From: Flavobacterium gawalongense
GTDB lineage: Bacteria; Bacteroidota; Bacteroidia; Flavobacteriales; Flavobacteriaceae
Direction: 5' to 3'
Assembly (NCBI RefSeq): GCF_007097265.1
Contig: NZ_VJZP01000038.1
Coordinates: 1 to 34,578, forward strand
DNA: 34,578 bases
The notes below the pieces were generated by a model that worked only from the letters and a program-made list of their open reading frames with translations, was not told where the DNA came from and searched no databases. This document shows, piece by piece, positions 24,973-33,135 of this stretch. How positions within the stretch are numbered: the stretch's first letter is position 1; every line of letters begins with the position of its first letter. The position numbers were made by a program, and so were the translations under genes.

Positions 24973-26049
24973 TTAATGTTCGCCATAACCAATGTCATCC
25001 ATTTTACCACTAAAAACTTTGTACTGAATTATGAAGTATGCAATAACTAATGCTAAAGCGATAACAAACCAATACACTCCGACTGACAATCCATATTCGC
25101 CAGCAGCGGTATTATAAATGGTCAATGACGGATTTACTGCATTGGTTGAAGGCAAAACATTTGGAAAAATAGAAGCCGTTGTGGCAGCAAACCCTCCTAC
25201 AAGAAACATACTCGAAAACAAGAATCCAAGTCCGTCTTTTTTAAATTTTTTTACTTTAAACAACCCAAAAATACCTATAAATGCAATCAATGGAAATATC
25301 CAAAGAACAGGATTTTCAACAAAGTTGTGAAACGGTTTTGGTTCAATTTTGTGCCAAATTAATAATGAAATAATTACCAATCCCAATAACACAAAATTGA
25401 GTTTAAAAACCACTTCTTTTAATTTTGCATTCAAAGAAGAATTCGTTTTATAAATAATCCAATTGGCACCATGAATAGTCAGCGTAACTGAACTTACCAC
25501 TCCTAAAAATAAGGTAAACCAGTCTATAATTCCTAATTGATCCGCTTGCGGGCTAAAAGTAGGATTCCATAAAGGCAAAAAGAAAAAATGAGCTTCCTGA
25601 GTGGAAACACCATTCTCTACCATTCCCAGATTTACACCTCGCACAATATTTCCTAAAGCCACTCCAAAAAACAAAGCCAATAATAAACTCGCAATCCCGA
25701 AAGCTTTATCCCAAATTACTTCCCACATAGGATGATGAATTTGACCCCGCAATTCTAAACCAACTGCTCTAAAGATAAGCAACCATAAAATCATCATTAA
25801 AGGCAAATAAAATCCACTGAATGAAGAGGCATACAAAGTAGGAAAAGCAAAAAATAAAACCCCGCCTGCTGCAATCAACCACACTTCGTTAGCATCCCAA
25901 AAAGGACCAATTGCACTGGTTATTGCTTTTTTATCTTTCTCTGTTTTAGCAAAAAACAAATGAATAATTCCCGCTCCAAAATCATAACCATCCAGTACAA
26001 TATAAACGGCCAAAATTCCCATTAAAACTACATACCAAAAGAATTCCAT
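24973..26049 (-). CDS. cydB: Cytochrome bd ubiquinol/menaquinol oxidase subunit II
   Basis: A 358-residue integral membrane protein. The start MEFFWYVVLMGILAVYIVLD leads into GYDFGAG (22-28), and EVWLIAAGGVLFFAFP (about 55-70) is diagnostic for CydB. About eight to nine membrane helices are visible. CydB supports haem insertion in CydA and completes the high-affinity oxidase. The gene begins 3 bp after the cydA stop codon, so the two are one operon. No small third subunit gene (CydX) is seen downstream before the terminator. Cytochrome bd is known to resist sulfide, which suits the neighbouring persulfide genes. Confidence 0.97.
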   Translation of the reverse strand: MEFFWYVVLMGILAVYIVLDGYDFGAGIIHLFFAKTEKDKKAITSAIGPFWDANEVWLIAAGGVLFFAFPTLYASSFSGFYLPLMMILWLLIFRAVGLELRGQIHHPMWEVIWDKAFGIASLLLALFFGVALGNIVRGVNLGMVENGVSTQEAHFFFLPLWNPTFSPQADQLGIIDWFTLFLGVVSSVTLTIHGANWIIYKTNSSLNAKLKEVVFKLNFVLLGLVIISLLIWHKIEPKPFHNFVENPVLWIFPLIAFIGIFGLFKVKKFKKDGLGFLFSSMFLVGGFAATTASIFPNVLPSTNAVNPSLTIYNTAAGEYGLSVGVYWFVIALALVIAYFIIQYKVFSGKMDDIGYGEH

Positions 26050-26052
26050 AAT

Positions 26053-27384
26053 TTATATATTTTCTGTTTGAGGTCCTTTATTTATAATTTTACCAACTAA
26101 GAGTAAAAACAGCATTCCTAATAAGAGATACAATCCTATAAATCCAAGCAAGGTAAATAACGTATTTCCGGAGGAAACTGTTGGAGAAGCACCTTCGGCA
26201 GTACGCAATAAATCATATACCAACCAAGGCTGCCTTCCTAATTCAGCAGTGTACCACCCCGTTGTATTGGCGATATAAGGAAATGGCAGCATAAAAAGCA
26301 AAGACCACAAAATCCATTTAGTTTCGAATAATTTTTTTCTAATGAGCTGAAAAACAGCAAAAGCCATTAATCCGATGAAAACGGTTCCGAGTCCAACCAT
26401 GATATGATACGCGTAATATAATCCTGAAATATTAGTGGGATGATTCTCCTCTTTAAATTGATCTAAGCCTTTGATTTCCTGATGCCAGTTGCCATAGGTT
26501 AAAAAACTCAAAATATTAGGTACGGCAATTTTATTGTCCAATTTTTTATCTTTCACATCAGGTTGACCAATTAAAACAATTTCAGAACCTTTCTTTTCGG
26601 TATGAAAAATTCCTTCCATTGCAGCAAAAGTAACAGGTTGGTATTTCACCACATTCTTGGCTAACAAATCTCCGGTAGGAACTGCAACGATAAGGCTTGA
26701 AGCCAATCCAAAAATCACTCCCGTTTTCACAAATAATTTTCCAAAAGACACCTGCTTTTTACTTAAAATATAAAAGGCACCAATCCCTGCAACAACAAAA
26801 GAACTGGTTACCATTGAAGCCGCCTGGTTGTGCAAATAAGACGGCCACAACCAAGGATTTGTGAATAGCGCTGAAAAGTTATTCAATACGAATTTACCAT
26901 TTGCTAAAATTTCATACCCTACTGGATATTGCATCCAGGAATGCGTTGCAATGATTAAAAATCCGCTGGCCCAGGAGCCGATAAAAATGAGTAATCCGGT
27001 GACAAAATGCCATTTATGCCCGAGTAATTTTTCTCCAAATAAAAACAACCCTAAAAAGGATGATTCCAAAAAGAAAGAAAACATGCCTTCCATAGCCAAA
27101 GTCTGTCCAATGATTCCTCCGGTTAATTCAGAAAATTTGGCCCAATTGGTTCCAAACTGAAACTCCATCGGAATTCCTGTTACCACACCCATCGCAAAAT
27201 TGAGTGCAAATATTTTCATCCAAAAATGGGTTGCCTGATTGTACTGTTCGTTTTGTGTGCGTAAAAACTTCCATTTGAAATAAATAACGATTAAGGAAAG
27301 TCCCATTGTCAATTGAGGAAACAAGTAGTGAAAGGTAATCGTAAATGCAAATTGCATTCTGTCGTAAAAAAGCATTTCTTCCAT
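26053..27384 (-). CDS. cydA: Cytochrome bd oxidase subunit I
   Basis: A 443-residue haem-bearing subunit. Conserved features are H19 (in FHYLFPQLTMG), E99 (AMEG), E107 (FLESSF), H185 (YLHNQAA) and the GWYTAELGRQPW motif near the C-terminal third. The protein is shorter than the long-Q-loop E. coli enzyme (522 residues) and so belongs to the short Q-loop class. It oxidises quinol, probably menaquinol here, and reduces oxygen at high affinity without proton pumping. A -7-like motif lies at 27411. It is divergent from the persulfide dioxygenase operon. Confidence 0.97.
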   Translation of the reverse strand: MEEMLFYDRMQFAFTITFHYLFPQLTMGLSLIVIYFKWKFLRTQNEQYNQATHFWMKIFALNFAMGVVTGIPMEFQFGTNWAKFSELTGGIIGQTLAMEGMFSFFLESSFLGLFLFGEKLLGHKWHFVTGLLIFIGSWASGFLIIATHSWMQYPVGYEILANGKFVLNNFSALFTNPWLWPSYLHNQAASMVTSSFVVAGIGAFYILSKKQVSFGKLFVKTGVIFGLASSLIVAVPTGDLLAKNVVKYQPVTFAAMEGIFHTEKKGSEIVLIGQPDVKDKKLDNKIAVPNILSFLTYGNWHQEIKGLDQFKEENHPTNISGLYYAYHIMVGLGTVFIGLMAFAVFQLIRKKLFETKWILWSLLFMLPFPYIANTTGWYTAELGRQPWLVYDLLRTAEGASPTVSSGNTLFTLLGFIGLYLLLGMLFLLLVGKIINKGPQTENI

Positions 27385-27410
27385 TCAAATATATTTTATC
27401 AGAGGTTTTG

Positions 27411-27418
27411 CAAATTTA
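27411..27418 (-). promoter_or_regulatory. -7 promoter motif of cydAB
   Basis: On the minus strand the site reads TAAATTTG, matching TANNTTTG, 26 bp before the cydA ATG. A TTTG occurs further upstream but at a spacing of about 25 bp, longer than the usual 19. A lone GTAAC half-site at 27429-27433 is too close to the motif to be called. Confidence 0.4.
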
Positions 27419-27539
27419 CCCATTATAAGTAACATTTCTTTTACAAAAACAAACTTTATTCCCTTCTATTTATTAGAATTTAAATAGAAATACAACAAAT
27501 ACTATTGGCTACTTTTTCCTTAAAATTAAAAAAACTTGT

Positions 27540-27553
27540 GTAACTTTAGTCAC
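27540..27553 (+). promoter_or_regulatory. Candidate Crp/Fnr-type operator of the persulfide dioxygenase operon
   Basis: GTAACTTTAGTCAC is a near-palindrome (GTAAC / GTCAC with 4 bp between). It matches the minus-strand reading of 2500-2513 at 12 of 14 positions. Its right end is 23 bp before the -7 motif, identical to the porin promoter. It covers the -33 region, where no TTTG is found, consistent with a class II activator site. Confidence 0.55.
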
Positions 27554-27575
27554 CAATTTTTCTTAAAAACAGAAG

Positions 27576-27583
27576 TACCTTTG
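27576..27583 (+). promoter_or_regulatory. -7 promoter motif of the persulfide dioxygenase operon
   Basis: TACCTTTG matches TANNTTTG and lies 26 bp before the ATG at 27610. There is no -33 TTTG at the usual spacing. Confidence 0.55.
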
Positions 27584-27609
27584 TATAGTAAAATAAAAAA
27601 ATTGTAATC

Positions 27610-29025
27610 ATGCAAATTGAACAAATATATACAGGTTGTTTAGCACAAGGCGCTTACTACATTACTTCAAATGGCGAAGCGGCTATAATTGACCCACTTC
27701 GTGAAATTCAACCTTATTTAGACCGCCTGGAACGCGATCAGGTAAAACTGAAATATATTTTTGAAACCCATTTTCATGCTGATTTTGTTTCCGGACATGT
27801 TGATTTGAGTAGAGAAACTGGTGCCCCAATTGTTTATGGTCCAAATGCAAAATGTGAATTTGAATGTATTTCTGCTACAGATGGTCAGAAATTCACCATT
27901 GGAAACATCAAAATAAAAGTGCTGCATACTCCTGGACATACTATGGAAAGCACGACCTTTTTATTGATTGATGAAAACGGTAAAGATCATGCTATTTTCT
28001 CCGGAGACACCTTATTTATTGGTGATGTGGGAAGGCCGGACTTAGCCCAAAAAGCGGCACATATGACTCAGGAGCAATTAGCTGCAATATTGTATCATTC
28101 TTTAAGAGATAAAGTGATGACTTTGGCTGATGATGTTATTGTATATCCGGCTCATGGTGCAGGAAGTGCTTGCGGTAAAAATATGAGTAAAGAAACGGTA
28201 TCAACCATTGGCAACCAAAAAGCGACTAACTATGCTTTGAGAGCGGATATGACTGAAGCCGAATTTGTACAAGAAGTAACCGAAGGTTTATTACCTCCTC
28301 CCGCCTATTTTGGGATGAATGTAGCTATGAATAAAAAAGGTTATGAAAGTTTCGAGAATGTATTGCACTTGGGAATGCGCGCTTTATCAGCAACCGAATT
28401 TGAAGTCGCTGCCGAAGAAACTGGAGCTTTGATTTTGGACACCCGAAAAAATACTGATTTTGCCAAAGGATTTATTCCTCAATCTATAAATATTGGAATT
28501 GATGGCGATTTCGCTCCTTGGGTGGGCGCTTTAGTTGCAGATGTGAAACAACCAATCCTAATCGTTTCCGAAGTAGGACAAGAAGAAGAAACCGTTACGC
28601 GTTTGAGTCGTGTGGGTTTTGATAACTTAATTGGTCATCTGGAAGGTGGTTTTGATGCTTGGGCAAAAGCTGGAAAAGAAATTGACACCGTAAATAGAAT
28701 TACAGCCGAACAATTTGCCAAAGAAGTAAAAATTGGCGAAAGCAAAGTAATTGATGTACGTAAAGAAAATGAATATTGTGCCGAACATGTTGAGGAATCG
28801 TTTAGCAAGCCATTAGCATCTATCAATGATTGGATCAAAGATATTAATCCAAAAAAACATTTTTATTTGCATTGTGCAGGTGGCTATCGCAGTATGATTG
28901 CGGCTTCAATTTTAGAAGCACGCGGTTTTAGAAATTTCACTGAAATAGAAGGTGGTTTTAATGCTATTGCAAAAACAAATTTGCCTAAAACTGATTTCGT
29001 TTGCCAAAGCAAAGTTTTGAAATAA
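27610..29025 (+). CDS. CstB-like persulfide dioxygenase with pseudo-rhodanese and rhodanese domains
   Basis: This 471-residue three-domain protein starts with an ETHE1-like metallo-beta-lactamase fold (1-205). H54, H56 and D58 lie in THFHADF, H110 in TPGH, D133 in SGDT and H182 in YPAHGAGSACG; the fold binds one iron and oxidises persulfide to sulfite. A first rhodanese-like domain (about 260-355) has no catalytic cysteine; its loop reads IVSEVGQEEE. A second rhodanese domain (about 362-458) keeps C422 in HCAGGYRS. The same order is known in staphylococcal CstB, which turns low-molecular-weight persulfides and sulfite into thiosulfate. It heads an operon with a thiol methyltransferase-like fusion, a YgaP-like protein and thioredoxin. 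The likely operator is at 27540. Confidence 0.93.
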   Translation: MQIEQIYTGCLAQGAYYITSNGEAAIIDPLREIQPYLDRLERDQVKLKYIFETHFHADFVSGHVDLSRETGAPIVYGPNAKCEFECISATDGQKFTIGNIKIKVLHTPGHTMESTTFLLIDENGKDHAIFSGDTLFIGDVGRPDLAQKAAHMTQEQLAAILYHSLRDKVMTLADDVIVYPAHGAGSACGKNMSKETVSTIGNQKATNYALRADMTEAEFVQEVTEGLLPPPAYFGMNVAMNKKGYESFENVLHLGMRALSATEFEVAAEETGALILDTRKNTDFAKGFIPQSINIGIDGDFAPWVGALVADVKQPILIVSEVGQEEETVTRLSRVGFDNLIGHLEGGFDAWAKAGKEIDTVNRITAEQFAKEVKIGESKVIDVRKENEYCAEHVEESFSKPLASINDWIKDINPKKHFYLHCAGGYRSMIAASILEARGFRNFTEIEGGFNAIAKTNLPKTDFVCQSKVLK

Positions 29026-29028
29026 AAG

Positions 29029-29050
29029 CAATGACAATGGCAATGACAAT
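29029..29050 (+). repeat. 12-bp short tandem duplication in the operon spacer
   Basis: CAATGACAATGG at 29029-29040 is followed by CAATGACAAT at 29041-29050, just before the methyltransferase gene. It adds extra ATG codons upstream of the chosen start at 29068, but those frames are short. Confidence 0.5.
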
Positions 29051-29067
29051 TTCAAAAAAATCAAATT

Positions 29068-29901
29068 ATGGAAGATGTAAAATGTTGTGTAGCTTCGTGT
29101 GAAAAATCGCTTGATGCAGCCTATTGGGAAGCCCAGTACAAAGCAAAAGCCACAGGTTGGGATTTAGGCAAAGTATCGCCTCCCATACAAACCTATATGG
29201 ATACAATAGAAAATAAAAACATATCAATTTTAATTCCTGGTTGTGGCAATAGCTATGAAGCTGAATATCTTTTGGAACACGGTTTTACTAACATTACTGT
29301 TATTGATATTGCGCCAACACCGGTTGCTGTTTTAAAAGATAAGTTCAAAAATAATCCCAATATTCAAATCATATTGGGTGATTTCTTTGAACATCAGGGG
29401 AAATATGATTTGATTATTGAACAAACTTTTTTCTGTGCTTTGCCTCCTACCATGCGTCAAAAATACGTTTGGAAAATGCATCAACTTTTAGCTGATGAAG
29501 GAAAATTGGCAGGATTATTATTTAATAGAACATTTGAAGTAAGTCCTCCTTTTGGCGGAAGCAAAGAAGAATACGAGACGCTTTTCGCAGTTGCTTTTGA
29601 CTTTTTGAAAATGGATTTATGTCCAAATTCTATTGCACCAAGAGCCAATTCGGAATTATTTTTCGAATTGAAAAAGAATAATAAGGTCAAAGTTAATGTT
29701 TATGAATTGGAAGGGATTACTTGCAACGGTAGTGTTCAATCTGTTACAAAAAAGTTAGCAGGAATCGATGGAATATTGAATGTGAGTATGAGCAGTAATT
29801 TTGCAGAAGTACTAATTATCAGTAAAAATGAAATGGCAATCGGAGAGCTTCAAAATGCAATTTCTGACGATGAAAAGTATAAAATTGAAAAAATAAGTTA
29901 G
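29068..29901 (+). CDS. TPMT-family methyltransferase fused to a degenerate HMA domain
   Basis: Residues 15-205 form a class I SAM-dependent methyltransferase of the thiopurine methyltransferase family. The entry motif is WEAQYKAKATGWDLG (20-34), motif I is IPGCGNSYEAEYL (56-68), and EQTFFCALPP is at 118-127. Bacterial relatives methylate thiols, sulfide, selenium or tellurium compounds. Residues 207-277 resemble a heavy-metal-associated domain (VNVYELEGITCNGSVQSV), but the metal motif CxxC has become C219-N-G-S222. The N terminus has a C6-C7-x3-C11 cluster, which might complete a metal or sulfur site. The fusion is unusual. Position directly after persulfide dioxygenase suggests methylation of sulfide or thiols as detoxification, which is inference. 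Confidence 0.85.
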   Translation: MEDVKCCVASCEKSLDAAYWEAQYKAKATGWDLGKVSPPIQTYMDTIENKNISILIPGCGNSYEAEYLLEHGFTNITVIDIAPTPVAVLKDKFKNNPNIQIILGDFFEHQGKYDLIIEQTFFCALPPTMRQKYVWKMHQLLADEGKLAGLLFNRTFEVSPPFGGSKEEYETLFAVAFDFLKMDLCPNSIAPRANSELFFELKKNNKVKVNVYELEGITCNGSVQSVTKKLAGIDGILNVSMSSNFAEVLIISKNEMAIGELQNAISDDEKYKIEKIS

Positions 29902-29927
29902 TAACACGTGTTTACTTTTTCAAAAAA

Positions 29928-30134
29928 ATGAAAGAATTATTATTTACAAATTGGCATGTTATGCGTTGGATTCGTCTGGCGTTTGCCTTATTTTTATTTG
30001 CTCAAGCCTATATATTGCGAGAATGGATGTTTATCGCCTTTGGGTTATTTTTCTTCATTCAGGTTATTTTAAATTTAGGTTGCGGTTCTAATGACTGTAC
30101 TATTTCAAACAATAAATACAATAAAGATGAGTAA
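29928..30134 (+). CDS. YgaP-like DUF2892 small membrane protein
   Basis: This 68-residue protein has two predicted membrane helices (about 15-29 and 32-49) joined by a short turn. The opening MKELLFTNWHVMRWIRLAFA and the GLFFFIQVILNLGCG block fit the DUF2892 family, the membrane part of the rhodanese YgaP. A cysteine pair (C52, C57) follows the second helix. In YgaP the membrane helices carry a rhodanese that exports thiocyanate or handles sulfur; here the helices stand alone, beside separate rhodanese genes. It overlaps the thioredoxin gene by 8 bp. Confidence 0.8.
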   Translation: MKELLFTNWHVMRWIRLAFALFLFAQAYILREWMFIAFGLFFFIQVILNLGCGSNDCTISNNKYNKDE

Positions 30135-30429
30135 TTTCAACACTATTATCAAATCAGACAAACCAGTTTTAATAGACTTTTTTGCTACATGGTGCGGACC
30201 ATGTAAAATGCTTAGCCCTATTTTGAGAGAAGTAAAAGACAGTTTGGGAGACCGTGTTTCGATTATCAAAATTGATGTAGACAAAAACCAACAAATTTCG
30301 AGTCAATATCAGGTTCGAGGCGTTCCAACTATGATTTTATTTCAAAACGGTAAACAACTCTGGAGACAATCCGGTGTATTAACCAAAGAGGAGATAATCA
30401 AAATCATTTTAGAAAAAAGCAATCCATGA
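30127..30429 (+). CDS. Thioredoxin
   Basis: The ATG at 30127 gives a 100-residue thioredoxin; an upstream in-frame ATG at 30091 lies inside the preceding gene and adds 12 residues that do not fit the family. The active site is WCGPC (C23 and C26 in FFATWCGPCKMLSP), and the cis-proline loop reads VRGVPTMILF. There is no signal peptide, so it acts in the cytoplasm. Its start codon overlaps the end of the DUF2892 gene. In this operon it could reduce enzyme-bound persulfides or mixed disulfides left by the dioxygenase and rhodanese domains. The 229 bp after it contain no gene and no clear terminator. Confidence 0.96.
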   Translation: MSNFNTIIKSDKPVLIDFFATWCGPCKMLSPILREVKDSLGDRVSIIKIDVDKNQQISSQYQVRGVPTMILFQNGKQLWRQSGVLTKEEIIKIILEKSNP

Positions 30430-30658
30430 CCAAAAATCTTAATCACAGGATTTAGAGTAGTAAAAAGAACCATTACGGGTTACCTACATTATTTCTTTAT
30501 AAGTTGTGTTTCTGAAATGTGCCCCATACCTGTTACTCTTTAAACGCTACGTTGTAGGAAATTTAACAGACTGATCGTGCATAATATGTTTATTATAAAG
30601 AAAATATAAATATTTTTTTCAAGTATTTCATCGCGAAATACCGGCAATAAATCAAAAA

Positions 30659-32803
30659 TTATTTATCCAACCACTTGTGCAGAATTAATTCTAAATTTGA
30701 TTTAATAATTGGCTTAGAAATGTAATCATTCATCCCTGCTTCTAAACATTTTTCTTTTTCTTCTAACAATATTCCTGCAGTTAAGGCAATAATAGGAATT
30801 TTTTCAGCTTTTTTTAATTTTCTAATTTCAGTTGTTGTTTCATATCCGTTTTTAACTGGCATTTGTATATCCATTAAAATGAGATCCAGTTGCTCTTTTT
30901 TACACAGTTTTATTGCCCCAATTCCATCAGAAGCCTCTAATATTATACAGTTAGGAATTACTGTTTTAAGGAGTGTTTTTATCAAAAGCATATTAATCTT
31001 ATTATCCTCAACAATTAATATTCGAATGGGATTTAAAATTTCAGAAGGGATAATTTCATTTTCCTCATTTAAATTGCTTTTAATATCATATGAATCTTGC
31101 TCATGTTTTGATTTCTTAAGTTCAATGGTAAAGAAAAAATCACTTCCATGTCCATAATTACTTATTAGCTCTAATTTACTATTCATCAAACTTAAAAGTT
31201 GATTTGAAATTGCTAATCCTAAACCAGTCCCTCCAAATTGGCGTGTTATAGAATTATCCTCTTGTACAAAAGACTGGAATATTTTTTCCTGATTTTGCTG
31301 TTTTATACCAATTCCTGTATCTTTTACTGAAAAATTTATGGCAGCTGTCTTTTTTACAAAATTGGATTTATTATAAATATCCAGCAGGATTTGACCTGAT
31401 TTTGTGAATTTTAATGCGTTCCCTATTAAATTTACTAATATCTGTTTCAATCGTATGGAATCACCAAAGACATATTGGGGTACATTTTTATCTATATTTA
31501 AAATTAAATCTATATTTTTCAAAGAGGCCTGATACTTGAAAAGATCAATAACCTGATGTGCTAGTTCAAAGAGATCCAATTCTTCAATATTTAATTCTAA
31601 TTTTCCTGATTCTATTTTTGAAAAATCTAAAATATTATTTACAATATCCGCTAATATTATTGCCGATTCATTTATGGTATTCATATATTCCAACTGATTT
31701 TTGTCAAGATTTGACTTCATTAACAAATCAGTGAAACCAATTATTCCATTTAATGGAGTTCTAATTTCATGGCTCATATTCATTAGAAAACTTGACTTCG
31801 CTTTATTAGCGGCTTCAGCTTGGTCTTTTGCTTTTGTCAATTCTATTTCCAATATCTTTAGTTCTGTAATTTCTATAAAACAGGTTACTACCTCAGTTAT
31901 TTCACCATGATAATCAAAAATGGGAAATCCATTTAATAAAAGCCATATCGTTCTGGTATTATCAGGTCTTTTAATTCCCATGATAAAATTTTTGATTGGC
32001 TTTTTCTCACTTATAATTTGGTTTATAGGATAATTTTCAATTGCTAAAGATTTATAATTTTCATTTATAAATTTCCATACTGGATTAATTGCTATTTTCC
32101 CTTTCATTTGATTGGTACTCAATCCAATCAATTCAGATGCTTTAGGGTTAGACAAAATAATAGAAGTGTCCGGAGCATATACAATAACACCAACGCCAAG
32201 ATTATTTAACAATCCACGATATCTTTCCTCACTTTCCTTAAGTGCTTTTTCCGTCGATTTGAGTTGTGTGATATCCACAACTGAAATAAGTGCCTGTTCT
32301 CTACCCTCAGTGGCTATTCCGGTGAGATAAACATTAATTATACTATTATTGTCTAATAGCAACTTAACCTCACAGCATTCTTTGATAGTACTGTTAAATA
32401 TCTTCTCTAAAAAAAGATTAAAGATTGGCTTAGTATCATTGGACACAAAAAATCCAAACTGACTGTCTATCAATCGAGACCTATCTTTACCTAACATTTG
32501 GGATCCCGTGAGGTTAAGTGCTGTAACTTTTCCTGTTTTTGTCAGTGTGAAATAGCCAGATGGAGCAAAATCGTATAAATCTGTGTATTTTTCAGTAGCA
32601 ACTTCAGCCTGTTCTTTTGCAAGTTTAAGTTCTTCTTTCTGCATTTCAAGTTCTATCTGATGAACTTCAAATTCATGAATAAGTTTCAATGTATCAACTT
32701 CAGAAAGTTTAGAATCTAACTTTGATTCTTTAATTTTCTGCAATTCTTCAGCTTTTTTTCGAAGAATCATCATGGCTTCTGATTTATTCTCTACTTTTTT
32801 CAT
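30659..32803 (-). CDS. Hybrid histidine kinase with PAS domains and receiver
   Basis: This 714-residue protein has an N-terminal coiled coil (about 10-70), two PAS domains (about 72-180 and 190-312) and a short coiled linker. HisKA follows with H345 in MSHEIRTPLNG. The ATPase domain has N462 (GNALKF), D495-x-G-x-G (DTGIGI) and GGTGLGL (524-530), and the C-terminal receiver has phospho-acceptor D645 in LMDIQMP and K697. There are no membrane helices, so it is predicted cytoplasmic. It has no HPt domain or output; a separate phosphotransfer partner is expected. It lies downstream of the decayed sensor gene on the same strand. Signal and target are unknown. Confidence 0.95.
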   Translation of the reverse strand: MKKVENKSEAMMILRKKAEELQKIKESKLDSKLSEVDTLKLIHEFEVHQIELEMQKEELKLAKEQAEVATEKYTDLYDFAPSGYFTLTKTGKVTALNLTGSQMLGKDRSRLIDSQFGFFVSNDTKPIFNLFLEKIFNSTIKECCEVKLLLDNNSIINVYLTGIATEGREQALISVVDITQLKSTEKALKESEERYRGLLNNLGVGVIVYAPDTSIILSNPKASELIGLSTNQMKGKIAINPVWKFINENYKSLAIENYPINQIISEKKPIKNFIMGIKRPDNTRTIWLLLNGFPIFDYHGEITEVVTCFIEITELKILEIELTKAKDQAEAANKAKSSFLMNMSHEIRTPLNGIIGFTDLLMKSNLDKNQLEYMNTINESAIILADIVNNILDFSKIESGKLELNIEELDLFELAHQVIDLFKYQASLKNIDLILNIDKNVPQYVFGDSIRLKQILVNLIGNALKFTKSGQILLDIYNKSNFVKKTAAINFSVKDTGIGIKQQNQEKIFQSFVQEDNSITRQFGGTGLGLAISNQLLSLMNSKLELISNYGHGSDFFFTIELKKSKHEQDSYDIKSNLNEENEIIPSEILNPIRILIVEDNKINMLLIKTLLKTVIPNCIILEASDGIGAIKLCKKEQLDLILMDIQMPVKNGYETTTEIRKLKKAEKIPIIALTAGILLEEKEKCLEAGMNDYISKPIIKSNLELILHKWLDK

Positions 32804-32874
32804 AATTTCCGCCTGTGTTAAATATTACCCTTTTTTCTTGATGGGATTGGGGAACTATATATGCTTTTTTTATT

Positions 32875-33135
32875 TTATTTTTTTAGTTTGGAGTTTGGAA
32901 TTTCATGAATAAAACATTGAATCACCTTATGACTATCTATAAAATACATCGTACTAATGAACTCAACGTTTATTTTTTTGGTATCAGCTGTTTCAATTTC
33001 GATATTCTTAAAATGAACAAATTCTTTTTGATTTAATTCTTTAAATTTTTCCATATTTGGAATAATATTAAAAAAAAACAATCTTCCAAATTTCTTTTCC
33101 AATAAAATTTTCTTTGGTGAGACCCAATAAATCAA
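32875..33135 (-). pseudogene. C-terminal PAS fragment of the decayed CheR/PAS-type sensor gene
   Basis: The open frame encodes EKFKELNQKEFVHFKNIEIE followed by KINVEFISTMYFIDSHKVIQ. This closely parallels the preceding PAS repeat of the neighbouring fragment (QKKEFVRYENLPLETANGRK, KINVEFVSNVYLVNDKKVVQ). It continues that fragment after a one-base slip in the A9 run at 33070-33078. The first residues of the open frame (before about NIIPNME) are out-of-frame sequence, so its ATG is not a real start. The product ends right after the PAS core with no kinase domain. Confidence 0.75.

Noticed and set aside
27428..27433. GTAAC half-site upstream of cydA as a Crp/Fnr site
   Set aside because: No second arm, and it lies only about 10 bp from the -7 motif, unlike the two accepted sites.
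30091..30126. Longer start of thioredoxin
   Set aside because: These 12 residues lie in the preceding gene and are outside the thioredoxin fold; ATG at 30127 gives the normal length.
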